From CAIZQW01 sp942493055 (lineage in GTDB: Bacteria; Verrucomicrobiota; Kiritimatiellia; RFP12; UBA1067), in contig OW818680.1 of NCBI GenBank assembly GCA_942493055.1, positions 4,712,001-4,776,000 of the forward strand: DNA of 64,000 bases. The letters run 5' to 3'. Positions within the stretch are counted from its first letter, which is position 1. The number at the start of each line of letters is the position of its first letter. Made by a program: the position numbers and the translations under genes. Below, piece by piece: positions 17,593-25,631 of the stretch. The notes below the pieces were generated by a model. The model was not told the DNA's origin and did no database searches. It saw only the letters and a program-made list of their open reading frames with translations.

Positions 17593-18494
17593 TTCCGCTC
17601 CTTCTGCATATAGACCCAGTTGACAGTCGAGGTAAACGGTACGGTGCGAACCTGACGGTACCCCATTTTTTCATAAAGGTGGATGTTTCGCAAACTCTGG
17701 TGGCCGGTGAACCCCTCATACATGCGGACATCGCCGACCTCCTGTTCGATCTGCTTGATCAAGCGGGTCGCCAGTCCTCTTCTCTGGAAATAGGGATGAA
17801 CAATGACCCGGCTGATATAGGCGGTATCTCCCTCTCGGTAGCCGCGAATCGAGCCGATAATCTTGCCGTTGACGACTGCCTTGAGGAAGATCATCCGGTC
17901 GAAGTCCGCCATGATCTCCTCCATGGTCTGTCCCAGCGCCGGAACACTGTCGTCGCCGTAAAGCTCAGCTTCGCTGCGATACGCAATCTTCTGCAACGCG
18001 AGGATTTCCGGGATATCCTTCTGGTTGGCCCGGTTAATGATAAAGCCACCGCCCACCGCATCGGTGGACGAGAGCATGAAGCGGCGCTTCTCTTCGAGAA
18101 CGTCAAGGGCGCGGACCACGCCGTCGATAATCGCTTCAGGCCGGGCTGCGCAACCGGGGACATACACATCCACCGGGATCACGGTGTCGATGCCGCCGAG
18201 CACATTGTAGCATTCACGGAAGATGCCGCCGGAGGTGCCGCAGATACCGATGGCGACAACGACCTTGGGTTCGGGCATCTGGGCGTAGATGTTGCGGACA
18301 ACCGGCGCATTCTGCACGTTGACCGAACCGGTCACCAGAAAGATATCCGCGTGTTTGGGGTTGCCGGTGTTGATGATACCAAAACGTTCGACGTCAAAGT
18401 TGGGCATCAGGCAGGCGAGCACTTCGATGTCGCAGCCGTTGCAGCTCGACGCATCGTAATGGATCACCCACGGGGACTTTTTAAAGGCAGTCAT
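17589..18494 (-). CDS. echC: Ech hydrogenase small subunit fused to a GNAT acetyltransferase domain
   Basis: A 301-residue protein. Residues 1 to about 140 form the NuoB/EchC [4Fe-4S] subunit, with ligands C18 and C21 (SSCNGCD), C85 (GICGTSGG) and C115 (PGCAARPE). EchC proteins normally end there. The frame instead continues without break into residues about 150-301, a GNAT N-acetyltransferase fold. ISRVIVHPYFQRRGLATRLI is its acetyl-CoA motif A, and IHLYEKMGYRQV lies near the end. AAAGGA precedes the ATG. An acetyltransferase attached to a hydrogenase electron-transfer subunit is unexpected; what it acetylates is unknown. The downstream gene overlaps by 4 nt, which argues against a sequencing join. 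Confidence 0.9.
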   Translation of the reverse strand: MTAFKKSPWVIHYDASSCNGCDIEVLACLMPNFDVERFGIINTGNPKHADIFLVTGSVNVQNAPVVRNIYAQMPEPKVVVAIGICGTSGGIFRECYNVLGGIDTVIPVDVYVPGCAARPEAIIDGVVRALDVLEEKRRFMLSSTDAVGGGFIINRANQKDIPEILALQKIAYRSEAELYGDDSVPALGQTMEEIMADFDRMIFLKAVVNGKIIGSIRGYREGDTAYISRVIVHPYFQRRGLATRLIKQIEQEVGDVRMYEGFTGHQSLRNIHLYEKMGYRQVRTVPFTSTVNWVYMQKERK

Positions 18495-18507
18495 TCAGGT
18501 GTTCCTT

Positions 18508-21360
18508 TCATTTCCAGAAGAATAGAAGAATCAGGTTGGCCAGCGCCAGCACCAGACTGACTGTCCAGGCGCTCTTGAGGGCAAGTTGCCATTTCAGGCG
18601 GGCGAAGGTGTTGTCGACGAAAATCATAAAGAAGAAGACGAGAATCATCGCGGCGGCGCCGACCCACAGGTTGAAGGCGAAGAAGAGTCCGACCCACGCG
18701 AAGAGGATGACGTTTTCGTACCAGTGGGCGATTTCAATCAGCGCCAGCATCTTGCCCGAGAATTCGGTCGTGATCCCTTTGACCAGCTCCTGGTGGGCAT
18801 GGTGCGAGGTCGAAAGGTCGAACGGCGACTTGCGGAATTTGATCTCCAAGATGTAGAGGAAGCCGATGAAGATCAGGATCAGTTTCAGCGGGTTTGCGGG
18901 GTTGAGGAAAATATCATCCACCCGGAAGCTTCCGGTCGTCATGTACATGCCCACGGCAGCCATCAGCACCATCGGCTCGTAGGCGACCATCTGGATCAGT
19001 TCGCGTTCGGCTCCGATAAAGCTATAGGGCGAACTCGCTTTGTAGGCCGCGAGAACAAAGAAAATACCTGCCAGCGTCAGTGAGAAGATAACCAGCAGCA
19101 GATCCGAGCCGCAGAAGAAGAGCGCTCCAGAGAAGACCGCGAAAATAAAGAAGAAGAGAATGTAGAAGTTCTGCGAACGGCGGACCACGATGCTCTCCTT
19201 CCCCCAGAGCTTGGCCACATCATAAAACGCCTGTCGCACAGGCGGTCCCCGGCGTCCCTGCATACGAGCCGTCAGCTTGCGGTCGATACCGGCCAGTAGT
19301 CCGCCGATGAGCGGCGCCAGCACCAGATACGCGGCCAGACGGATTGAAATCTCCTTCAGGGAGATGGCGTGCGGTGCGATGGTGTGAATGACCTCCTCTG
19401 GAAAGCCGGTCGGCAGGAAGAATGTTCCGACTAACCCCAGCAACACGGCAATGGCGATCCAAAAACCACCTTTGAAGACCCGTTCTTCGCCGAGCAACTG
19501 GCCGATGTAGTAGTTGTGCATCGACATATCGCGGATGATGCCTGCCGAACCTTGGAACCGCGCCACGCCGTCGGACGATTCGACATTGGCGCCAGCCAGG
19601 TAGGCGTCAACGACCTTCACCTTGCGGTTGTAGTTAAAGAAGCTCAGCGGGAACATCGCCACCATGCCCAGCATCAATCCCATTACAATCAAGTTGCTGT
19701 GCCCCAGCACGCTGTCCGCTGCTTTGAAGCCGCCGCCGATATACGGCTCAATAAACTGATTCGAGATCAGCGGAAAGATCACGCAGGTGAGGATCGTTAA
19801 AACCGACAGGGAACCTAAGGCAATCCACTTGCCACCGCTGATGTTCTTCTCCATCTTCTCCATCGAACCCGTGATCTGCAGCATCTTGCCCAGCCATTTA
19901 ACCCAGAAGAAAAGTGTGGCGGCGCTGCCGAAGACGATAAAGATCGAGAACAACGGATGGGCATCCACGAGTGCCTTCAGAACAGCCCACTTGCTGATCA
20001 GCATGCCGAAAGGCGCGAGAAACATTCCAGCAATGCCGATCTCGATCATCACAGCGATTTTCGGCATGCGCAGAATCAGTCCCGCCATATCTTCAACATC
20101 CCGGCTGTGTGTCTTATGTTCCACAACACCGACGCAGAGGAAGAGAAGCGCCTTGGCCACAGCATGGAAAATAATCAGCAGAATACCAGCCCAGACAGCC
20201 TCTTGGGTGCCGATGCCGCCGCACATGACGATCAGTCCGAGATTCGCCACCGTTGAGTATGCCAATATTTTTTTTGCATCGCTGGTGCAGACGGCCACGA
20301 GCGAACCTGCGACAAACGTGACCGCACCGACCAGAGCGACCATCATCCCTACCGTGGTCCCTTCGAGATTAGGGGCGAGTCGAAGCACCAGATAGACGCC
20401 CGCCTTCACCATCGTGCTGGAGTGCAACAGCGCGGAGACCGGTGTCGGAGCCACCATCGCGCCGCGCAACCACCCCGCGAACGGGAACTGGGCCGCTTTT
20501 GTGATGCCGGCAAACGCGAGCAGTCCAGCGCCCATCATAATCAGTTGAGAGGTATGCCCCTGGCCCCGCAGTTCCGTCAGGCTCTCAATCCCGTTGCGGC
20601 CCAGCAGGATGATCGCCAGAGCGAAGCCGAGCCCGCCCATCAGATTCATCGTCAAGGCACGCATCGAGTTGGTTCTGGCTTCAGGGGTATCCTTGTATCC
20701 GATGAGCAGAAACGAACTCAGTGTGGTGATTTCCCAGAAGAAGTAGAGCCAGTTCAGGCTGTTGGAAAAGACGATGCCGAACATCGCGCCCAGAAAGATG
20801 AAGAAGGTTGTGAAGAACATCGGGCGACGGTCACGGAAGTCAGGATGGTGGTGCTCATGGAACTCCTTCATGTAGCCAGGAGCATAAAGACAGATCAGCC
20901 CGCCGATAATACCGATCACCAGCACCATGATCACGGAGAGCTGGTCGCAGAAAAGCCATGGCGAAACAGCGGAGGCCGAGGTGGCGACTGCGGATACGAC
21001 TGCTTCGGTCGCAGAGACCGGCTTGAGCAACTCGTGGATTTCAAAGCCCGCCACCAGCAGGAACTGCGTCAGGAGCAACCCGAGCGCCAACCAGTTCTTC
21101 GCCCGGACTGTCACCCATACAATGAAACTGGCGATCAACGTCTCCACAATCAGCATACCCCAACTGATGTTGTGGGCGAAGCCATCCAGCAGTGTCGTGC
21201 TCGGATGAGGCGTCACCGCCAGAAGAATTGATCCGGCCATGATCGCAGCCGTGAAGGCATAAATCGCGTAGCGCCTCACCGTGTCGCCGGAGATCAATAA
21301 CAGGACGACACCCACCACTAACGGAAAAACCACCAGCCATGGAATCAGGTTTGCTATCAT
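18508..21360 (-). CDS. echAB: Ech hydrogenase membrane subunits fused: NuoL-like EchA plus NuoH-like EchB
   Basis: One uninterrupted 950-residue polytopic protein. The first about 640 residues are the antiporter-like NuoL/EchA subunit. SNSLNWLYFFWEITTLSSF and GITKAAQFPFAGWL hold the conserved Glu and Lys of the proton path. Residues about 673-950 are the NuoH/EchB subunit, with ARMQGRRGPP near its start and PFDLSTSHHAHQELVKG later. The two are normally separate genes. Start chosen at ATG 21360 (GAGGTG 6 nt upstream); GTG 21369 is possible. First gene of the operon, so the order is A-B, C, D, E, F as in canonical ech. Confidence 0.92.
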   Translation of the reverse strand: MIANLIPWLVVFPLVVGVVLLLISGDTVRRYAIYAFTAAIMAGSILLAVTPHPSTTLLDGFAHNISWGMLIVETLIASFIVWVTVRAKNWLALGLLLTQFLLVAGFEIHELLKPVSATEAVVSAVATSASAVSPWLFCDQLSVIMVLVIGIIGGLICLYAPGYMKEFHEHHHPDFRDRRPMFFTTFFIFLGAMFGIVFSNSLNWLYFFWEITTLSSFLLIGYKDTPEARTNSMRALTMNLMGGLGFALAIILLGRNGIESLTELRGQGHTSQLIMMGAGLLAFAGITKAAQFPFAGWLRGAMVAPTPVSALLHSSTMVKAGVYLVLRLAPNLEGTTVGMMVALVGAVTFVAGSLVAVCTSDAKKILAYSTVANLGLIVMCGGIGTQEAVWAGILLIIFHAVAKALLFLCVGVVEHKTHSRDVEDMAGLILRMPKIAVMIEIGIAGMFLAPFGMLISKWAVLKALVDAHPLFSIFIVFGSAATLFFWVKWLGKMLQITGSMEKMEKNISGGKWIALGSLSVLTILTCVIFPLISNQFIEPYIGGGFKAADSVLGHSNLIVMGLMLGMVAMFPLSFFNYNRKVKVVDAYLAGANVESSDGVARFQGSAGIIRDMSMHNYYIGQLLGEERVFKGGFWIAIAVLLGLVGTFFLPTGFPEEVIHTIAPHAISLKEISIRLAAYLVLAPLIGGLLAGIDRKLTARMQGRRGPPVRQAFYDVAKLWGKESIVVRRSQNFYILFFFIFAVFSGALFFCGSDLLLVIFSLTLAGIFFVLAAYKASSPYSFIGAERELIQMVAYEPMVLMAAVGMYMTTGSFRVDDIFLNPANPLKLILIFIGFLYILEIKFRKSPFDLSTSHHAHQELVKGITTEFSGKMLALIEIAHWYENVILFAWVGLFFAFNLWVGAAAMILVFFFMIFVDNTFARLKWQLALKSAWTVSLVLALANLILLFFWK

Positions 21361-21388
21361 TATCCACACCTCGTTATTCCACCAACAC

Positions 21389-21409
21389 TATTTAGGGGTA
21401 CCCTAAATA
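21389..21409. promoter_or_regulatory. Palindromic operator candidate in the ech leader
   Basis: Perfect 9-bp arms TATTTAGGG and CCCTAAATA around GTA, 40-60 nt downstream of the predicted ech start. A matching single half-site TATTTAGGG lies at 21514-21522, upstream of the -35 box. Confidence 0.6.
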
Positions 21410-21457
21410 ATACAGACCTAGGAGAAGCCTTTGGGTTGATGAAAAATTAAGCGCAAT

Positions 21458-21486
21458 ATTTTACTAAAGCAGGCTGTGAAAGTCAA
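21458..21486 (-). promoter_or_regulatory. Promoter of the ech operon
   Basis: On the minus strand TTGACT (21486-21481), 17-bp spacer, TAAAAT (21463-21458); start near 21451, leader about 90 nt containing the palindrome. Confidence 0.75.
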
Positions 21487-21582
21487 GCGTGTCCGATGCT
21501 TTAAAGTCATTTTTATTTAGGGCACGTGTCTGCGGGGCTAAAGCTCCTCGACGCTCCCAATGAAAAAAGCGTAAGGTGCGTC

Positions 21583-21611
21583 TTGACTTTCAGGGCAAGC
21601 CACCCCATAAT
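21583..21611 (+). promoter_or_regulatory. Promoter of rph, start point at the ATG
   Basis: TTGACT (21583-21588), 17-bp spacer, CATAAT (21606-21611). The predicted start coincides with the A of the rph ATG at 21619, and no ribosome site is present, so the transcript may be leaderless. Confidence 0.7.
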
Positions 21612-21618
21612 TTTCGCC

Positions 21619-22323
21619 ATGAAAAAAGCGAATCAATTGCGTGCTGTCAGCCTTGAACGGCAGTTTACGAAATTTGCAGCCGGTTCTGTGTTGATGCGCC
21701 AGGGCGAAACCTGGGTCCTCTGTACGGCAAGCGTTGAAGAGAAGGTGCCTCCGTTTCTGAAGGGCAAAGGGACAGGCTGGGTCACCGCCGAGTACAGCAT
21801 GCTCCCGTCGAGCACGAAGGAGCGCAAGGACCGCGAAATCAAACGGGGTAAGCCTGATGCGCGCAGCACGGAGATCAGCCGGCTCATCGGTCGCGCCCTG
21901 CGCGCCGCCGTGGATATGGAAGCGTTGGGCGAGCGGACGATCACGATTGATTGCGATGTCTTACAAGCGGATGGCGGCACGCGTTGCGCCTCGATCACAG
22001 GTGGCATGGTGGCACTGGCTGATGCGGTTGACGCGCTGCTCAAGGCTGGCAAGCTCCAGAAGTCCCCGCTCAAGCACTTCATTGCTGCTGTCAGTGTGGG
22101 TGTTTGCAGCGGCAAGCCGGAGCTTGATTTGGATTACATTCACGACTCGTCGGCTGAAGTGGACTTGAATGTCGTCATGACGGATGACGGACGGTATGTG
22201 GAAGTTCAAGGGACAGCCGAACATAATCCGTTTACAGAGGAAGATCTCGAAACCTTGCGCGTGTTGGCGGCGAAGGGGATCAAGGAACTCTTTAAGATTC
22301 AGAAGCATGCGCTGAAAGGATAA
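21619..22323 (+). CDS. rph: Ribonuclease PH
   Basis: A 234-residue phosphorolytic 3'-5' exoribonuclease that trims tRNA 3' ends. Motifs GTGWVTAEYSMLPSSTKERKDRE, ARSTEISRLIGRALR and TITIDCDVLQADGGTR are characteristic and intact. The start at MKKANQLRA is fixed by the promoter and by family length. The upstream in-frame stretch is not family-like. No Shine-Dalgarno precedes it. It overlaps nothing and is followed 3 nt later by a membrane protein gene. Confidence 0.95.
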   Translation: MKKANQLRAVSLERQFTKFAAGSVLMRQGETWVLCTASVEEKVPPFLKGKGTGWVTAEYSMLPSSTKERKDREIKRGKPDARSTEISRLIGRALRAAVDMEALGERTITIDCDVLQADGGTRCASITGGMVALADAVDALLKAGKLQKSPLKHFIAAVSVGVCSGKPELDLDYIHDSSAEVDLNVVMTDDGRYVEVQGTAEHNPFTEEDLETLRVLAAKGIKELFKIQKHALKG

Positions 22324-22326
22324 TCT

Positions 22327-22869
22327 ATGACGCTTTCTGTTTGGTGTTTTGTGATCGGTTCCTGTTTGGGCTTGTTTGCCCTCTCCCTGTTGGCGCTGCC
22401 GGAAAAGATGGGGCGAGCATTGAACGCGCTGCCCCGGAGTACCATTGCCGGATATGTGCTCACGGCCATCGCCTGGGGCTGGGCGGGTTATGCGCTCTGG
22501 CAGATGGATCTGGATTTGATCAATCCGTATAAGCGGTACTTGCCGATTGCGGTTGCGGCGTGTATAGGTCTGACCTGCTGGTGGATGGATAATTTGTTGT
22601 CGTGCAGAGCGATTGGAGCGATTCTGACGCTCTTCCCGTATGAACTGCTGCATGTGGCACGCGTTCATCAATCGCCGTGGCGTCTGGTGCTGGTGACATT
22701 TGCCTACCTCTGCATTGTGAAAGGCATGGTCCTGATCTTGTATCCCTGGCACATGCGGCGGGCCATCGTATATGTGACCGCCCGTCCGTGGCTCTTGCGC
22801 ACGCTTGCAGGTTTGAACCTCTGCATAGCGCTTCTGATCATTGCCCTCGGCGCGAGCGTGCTGAGGTAA
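22327..22869 (+). CDS. Polytopic membrane protein of unknown function
   Basis: A 180-residue protein with about five hydrophobic helices, near residues 3-24, 39-58, 70-86, 120-137 and 156-178, and few charged residues between. I do not recognise a family. Its ATG is 3 nt after rph, with AAAGGA upstream inside the rph end, so it is very likely co-transcribed. A structured repeat follows its stop. Confidence 0.7.
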   Translation: MTLSVWCFVIGSCLGLFALSLLALPEKMGRALNALPRSTIAGYVLTAIAWGWAGYALWQMDLDLINPYKRYLPIAVAACIGLTCWWMDNLLSCRAIGAILTLFPYELLHVARVHQSPWRLVLVTFAYLCIVKGMVLILYPWHMRRAIVYVTARPWLLRTLAGLNLCIALLIIALGASVLR

Positions 22870-22895
22870 GCGCCGAAAGTGAGCCGGGAAGCATT

Positions 22896-22949
22896 AAGGT
22901 GGCAGCGGCGTCCCGCCGCTGGCCGGAGCCGAGACGGCTCCGCCACCTT
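22896..22949. repeat. REP-like three-way-junction palindrome
   Basis: Outer stem AAGGTGGC/GCCACCTT encloses two hairpins, AGCGGCG-TCC-CGCCGCT and a GGAGCC/GGCTCC stem around GAGAC. All stems are perfect or nearly so. It lies between converging genes and could be a dispersed palindromic repeat or a terminator-like mRNA end. Confidence 0.75.
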
Positions 22950-22982
22950 GTCAAGCTTCGGATCCAAACGACATAGCCACCT

Positions 22983-23492
22983 CTACCTCAGTTGCTTCGC
23001 GATTTTAAGCGCGATACGAATGGCGGCATCGGCGGCTTGTTTGCGGATGCGTTCACGGTCGCCCGAAAAGTGATACTCTTCTGCTGAAACCTTTTTTTCC
23101 GTTGCAATGCCAATAAAGACGCATCCGACGGGTTTGGAGGGGGTCCCTCCGCCAGGCCCGGCAATACCTGTGACGGATACCGCGATATCACTCTTTAAGG
23201 CTCTGCGTGCTCCCTCAGCCATTGCTCTCGCACACGAGGCGCTGACAGCGCCCTCTGTTTCAAGGATCCCTTGCGGTACCCCCAGCAAATCGCGCTTGAC
23301 CTCATTGGCATAACAGACAATAGAGCCGTTAAAGATGTCCGATGCGCCTGGGACGCTTGTGAGGCGTGCGGAAATCATGCCACCAGTACAGGACTCTGCG
23401 AGCGCAAGTTTCAGTTTGCGCTCGCGGAAAATAGCGACAACCACCTGTTCAGGGAGCAACGCGTCTGTTGCCGTATGTTCCTGATCATCCAT
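22983..23492 (-). CDS. CinA C-terminal domain family amidase (nicotinamide-nucleotide amidohydrolase type)
   Basis: A 169-residue stand-alone PncC/CinA-C protein. Diagnostic motifs are LALAESCTGGMISARLT, SIVCYANEVKRDLLGV, EGAVSASCARAMAEGAR and VTGIAGPGGGTPSKPVG. The family deamidates nicotinamide mononucleotide in NAD salvage. Its start is 4 nt downstream of the exbD3 stop, so it is the last gene of the Exb operon, probably by co-transcription rather than function. Confidence 0.9.
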   Translation of the reverse strand: MDDQEHTATDALLPEQVVVAIFRERKLKLALAESCTGGMISARLTSVPGASDIFNGSIVCYANEVKRDLLGVPQGILETEGAVSASCARAMAEGARRALKSDIAVSVTGIAGPGGGTPSKPVGCVFIGIATEKKVSAEEYHFSGDRERIRKQAADAAIRIALKIAKQLR

Positions 23493-23496
23493 GGTG

Positions 23497-23892
23497 CTAC
23501 AGACTCAGGATCGAAAGGTTGCCGAGTTCGTGCTTGTTGCAGGAATCCAACGCCTGGACCAGAAAGGCGTGCGGTGAGTCTTTTGTACACTTGATCACCA
23601 GCATGGCGGTCTTGCCATATTTTGCACGTTGCTGCAACACCTTGTCGAGTTCGCCTAAACGCATGGGGCGTCCTCCGTAAGAAAAGCCTTGAGCTGAGAC
23701 TACGATTGCTTGCTGCTCAACCTGGACTACATCATTTGGAACGGATGGCCTGTCCGCAACAAGCTTCGAGAGGATGTCTTCCTGCTTGAGCGTGACCACG
23801 AAGAAGATCAGAAGCTGAAAGACCACATCGATCATGGGCGTCATGTCCAACTTCGGACACTCCGCCATCTTTTTCTTATGCGCGTAAACCAT
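23497..23892 (-). CDS. exbD: ExbD/TolR family protein (third copy)
   Basis: A 131-residue inner-membrane protein. A short cytoplasmic N-terminus, one membrane helix KLDMTPMIDVVFQLLIFFVV carrying the proton-path Asp, and a periplasmic C-terminal domain. It is a close paralogue of the ExbD at 25632-26036: both share VTLKQEDILSKL and end CNKH-x-x-NLSILS. It is separated from that copy by the toroid gene. With ExbB it should form a proton-driven motor that works on periplasmic partners. GAGGTG lies before the start. Confidence 0.92.
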   Translation of the reverse strand: MVYAHKKKMAECPKLDMTPMIDVVFQLLIFFVVTLKQEDILSKLVADRPSVPNDVVQVEQQAIVVSAQGFSYGGRPMRLGELDKVLQQRAKYGKTAMLVIKCTKDSPHAFLVQALDSCNKHELGNLSILSL

Positions 23893-23938
23893 GACACACC
23901 TCCTCGCTTTTGATTACGTTAGCCTTCTTCCAGTTATT

Positions 23939-23973
23939 GCCTGGCTTAGCAGGGGACTCCTGCTAAACCAGGC
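23939..23973. repeat. Hairpin between toroid gene and exbD3
   Basis: A 15-bp stem with one mismatch (GCCTGGCTTAGCAGG/CCTGCTAAACCAGGC) and a 5-nt loop, without a T run. It may stabilise or process the polycistronic mRNA. Confidence 0.65.
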
Positions 23974-24026
23974 ACCTTGTGAAGATCACGTCGTGCGTAT
24001 TGAGGGTCAGGCGCTTGTCGTACGTC

Positions 24027-25619
24027 TTACAGATTGCCAGCGTCAACCTTGATGTCTTCCTTGTCAGATGTCGAAACTTTGATTTCCTCTTCGACCTTGA
24101 TCGCCGCAGCGCTGGTCGTGGGGAGATAACGATAATAGACCATGAGCTGAAGTGCAGCCAAGCAGGTATCCATGACCGGACGGTCTGTGTGGGCGTCCTT
24201 GTTCTCCCACCAGCCGATGTCCTGAGGATTGCCTTTGTGGTCCACATAGCCAGAGGTGGCCTTGGGGGTAATCTTCTGGGCAGGGACATAGATCTTCTTC
24301 ATCATGGTGTTCCAGGCATCCCAGCGACGTCCGCCTGCATGGAACTTGCATTGCGTGGCATAGTAGAAGTAATACTGTAACGACTTGCCTCCCAATGCGG
24401 CTTGAGTTTCTTCAAAGGAAGGGCTCCAGGTGTCCATGATATCAAGCGACATCTTGACTTCCTTCTCAGCAGAAGCGCCGAGGAGTTGCATGCAGAGCGT
24501 TCCAACAGAGGTCAAGCCGCTATTGCCGGATGGGCCGACATAGCCGAAGCCGCCGCTGGCGCCAGCGTTTTTCTTGAACCCTCGGATCGCGAGCTTCGTT
24601 GCCTTTTCCAGTCCTTCCACGTGCATGTTCGCCATCTTGCCGGCTTTGAGTGCCTGTGCGCACCAGCCCATGTAAGAGGTGTCGTCACGGTCTGTCTGCT
24701 TGACGTTATAGTCCCAACCGCCAGAGGGGTGCTGTCCTGCGATAATGGTAGCAAGGGCTTTTTCAGCGACTTCCTTGACATTCGGATTCATGGTCATGCC
24801 GTAGGCTTCACAAATCGCGTATGTGGCAATGGGAAGCGCATATTCATGTCCGTCACAGCCTTTGAAGCGTCCGTTGTTCGCTTGGCTAATCAAGAATTCC
24901 AAGGCCTTTTGAATCGTTGGGCCGAATTCCTCGGAATCGCCAGGTTTTTCACCGTGCGCAAGGAACGTCAGGACAGCAAGGCCTGTCATGGCAATACCTT
25001 GAGAACGCCAGGAGCCGTTTGACTGCTGGTTCTTCTTGAGCCAACGGAGTGTTCGCATCACCGCATCTTCGGTCGCCTTGTCGCCGCCGTACCTTGCGAG
25101 CTGCGCCCCGCGTGTGCCTGTGTTACGTGTCGAGCCATAGATATTCTTGAGGATAACCGGACTTTTGACGATTTGAACCGCGTCGAAAGTCTGCGGCTGC
25201 GGACTCATTACCGTATCCGTGGGCTTGGTGTCGGTGACATTCGGCGCATCCACCTGGACATCGACCGTGACATCCGTCGTCTGCTCCGGTGGTTTTTCAA
25301 GATCCTTGATCTCCTCAAGCTGCTTGATCTCTTCGACTTCCAAGATCTGCGTTTCGATCACCCGGTCATTTGTTTTTGCTGCAGCTGATAATACGGCCAG
25401 TATTCCAATAAGGAATATCGGCAACAGAAGGGCAACAACAGGCGCAGAGAGCCGCTGCATCTCAATCATCGCCTCTTTGTATTCCTTGGAGTCACGCGGT
25501 GCCTTCAGCCCCTCTTTCATCGTCTTCAGACGTTGCCAGTAGGTCGCATCGGTATACATTTTGTCGATTTCTTTTAACTGCGCGTCGACTAAATCCGTCT
25601 CGACATGGTTCATGCTCAT
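24027..25619 (-). CDS. Membrane-anchored alpha/alpha-toroid protein (prenyltransferase/squalene-cyclase repeats) with TonB-like N-terminus
   Basis: A 530-residue protein. Residues about 1-58 are cytoplasmic and charged, and 60-78 form one membrane helix (VVALLLPIFLIGILAVL). Residues about 85-150 are an acidic, Pro/Val/Thr-rich linker like a TonB spacer. From about 180 to 490 come helical-toroid repeats with QW-like motifs (LKKNQQSNGSW, AGQHPSGGWDY). TDRDDTSYMGW resembles the DxDDT motif of class II cyclases, but similar D-T-S-x-x-x-W motifs occur in non-enzymatic toroids. Embedded among exbB/exbD genes, it probably replaces TonB or TolA as the driven partner (inference). Its toroid would lie in the periplasm. 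Confidence 0.8.
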   Translation of the reverse strand: MSMNHVETDLVDAQLKEIDKMYTDATYWQRLKTMKEGLKAPRDSKEYKEAMIEMQRLSAPVVALLLPIFLIGILAVLSAAAKTNDRVIETQILEVEEIKQLEEIKDLEKPPEQTTDVTVDVQVDAPNVTDTKPTDTVMSPQPQTFDAVQIVKSPVILKNIYGSTRNTGTRGAQLARYGGDKATEDAVMRTLRWLKKNQQSNGSWRSQGIAMTGLAVLTFLAHGEKPGDSEEFGPTIQKALEFLISQANNGRFKGCDGHEYALPIATYAICEAYGMTMNPNVKEVAEKALATIIAGQHPSGGWDYNVKQTDRDDTSYMGWCAQALKAGKMANMHVEGLEKATKLAIRGFKKNAGASGGFGYVGPSGNSGLTSVGTLCMQLLGASAEKEVKMSLDIMDTWSPSFEETQAALGGKSLQYYFYYATQCKFHAGGRRWDAWNTMMKKIYVPAQKITPKATSGYVDHKGNPQDIGWWENKDAHTDRPVMDTCLAALQLMVYYRYLPTTSAAAIKVEEEIKVSTSDKEDIKVDAGNL

Positions 25620-25631
25620 ACCACATTCTCC

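Noticed and set aside
20422..21231. 269-codon plus-strand frame across the EchA part
   Set aside because: Highly charged, His/Gln/Arg-rich and antisense to conserved membrane helices; no start signals.
16118..21360. Interpreting the minus-strand cluster as respiratory complex I or formate hydrogenlyase
   Set aside because: Both nickel-binding Cys pairs are intact and the subunit set is the minimal Ech set, with no quinone, NADH or formate dehydrogenase modules.
24027..25619. Calling the toroid protein a squalene-hopene or terpene cyclase
   Set aside because: Predicted periplasmic placement, TonB-like anchor and operon context argue against it; DxDDT-like motifs also occur in non-enzymatic toroids.
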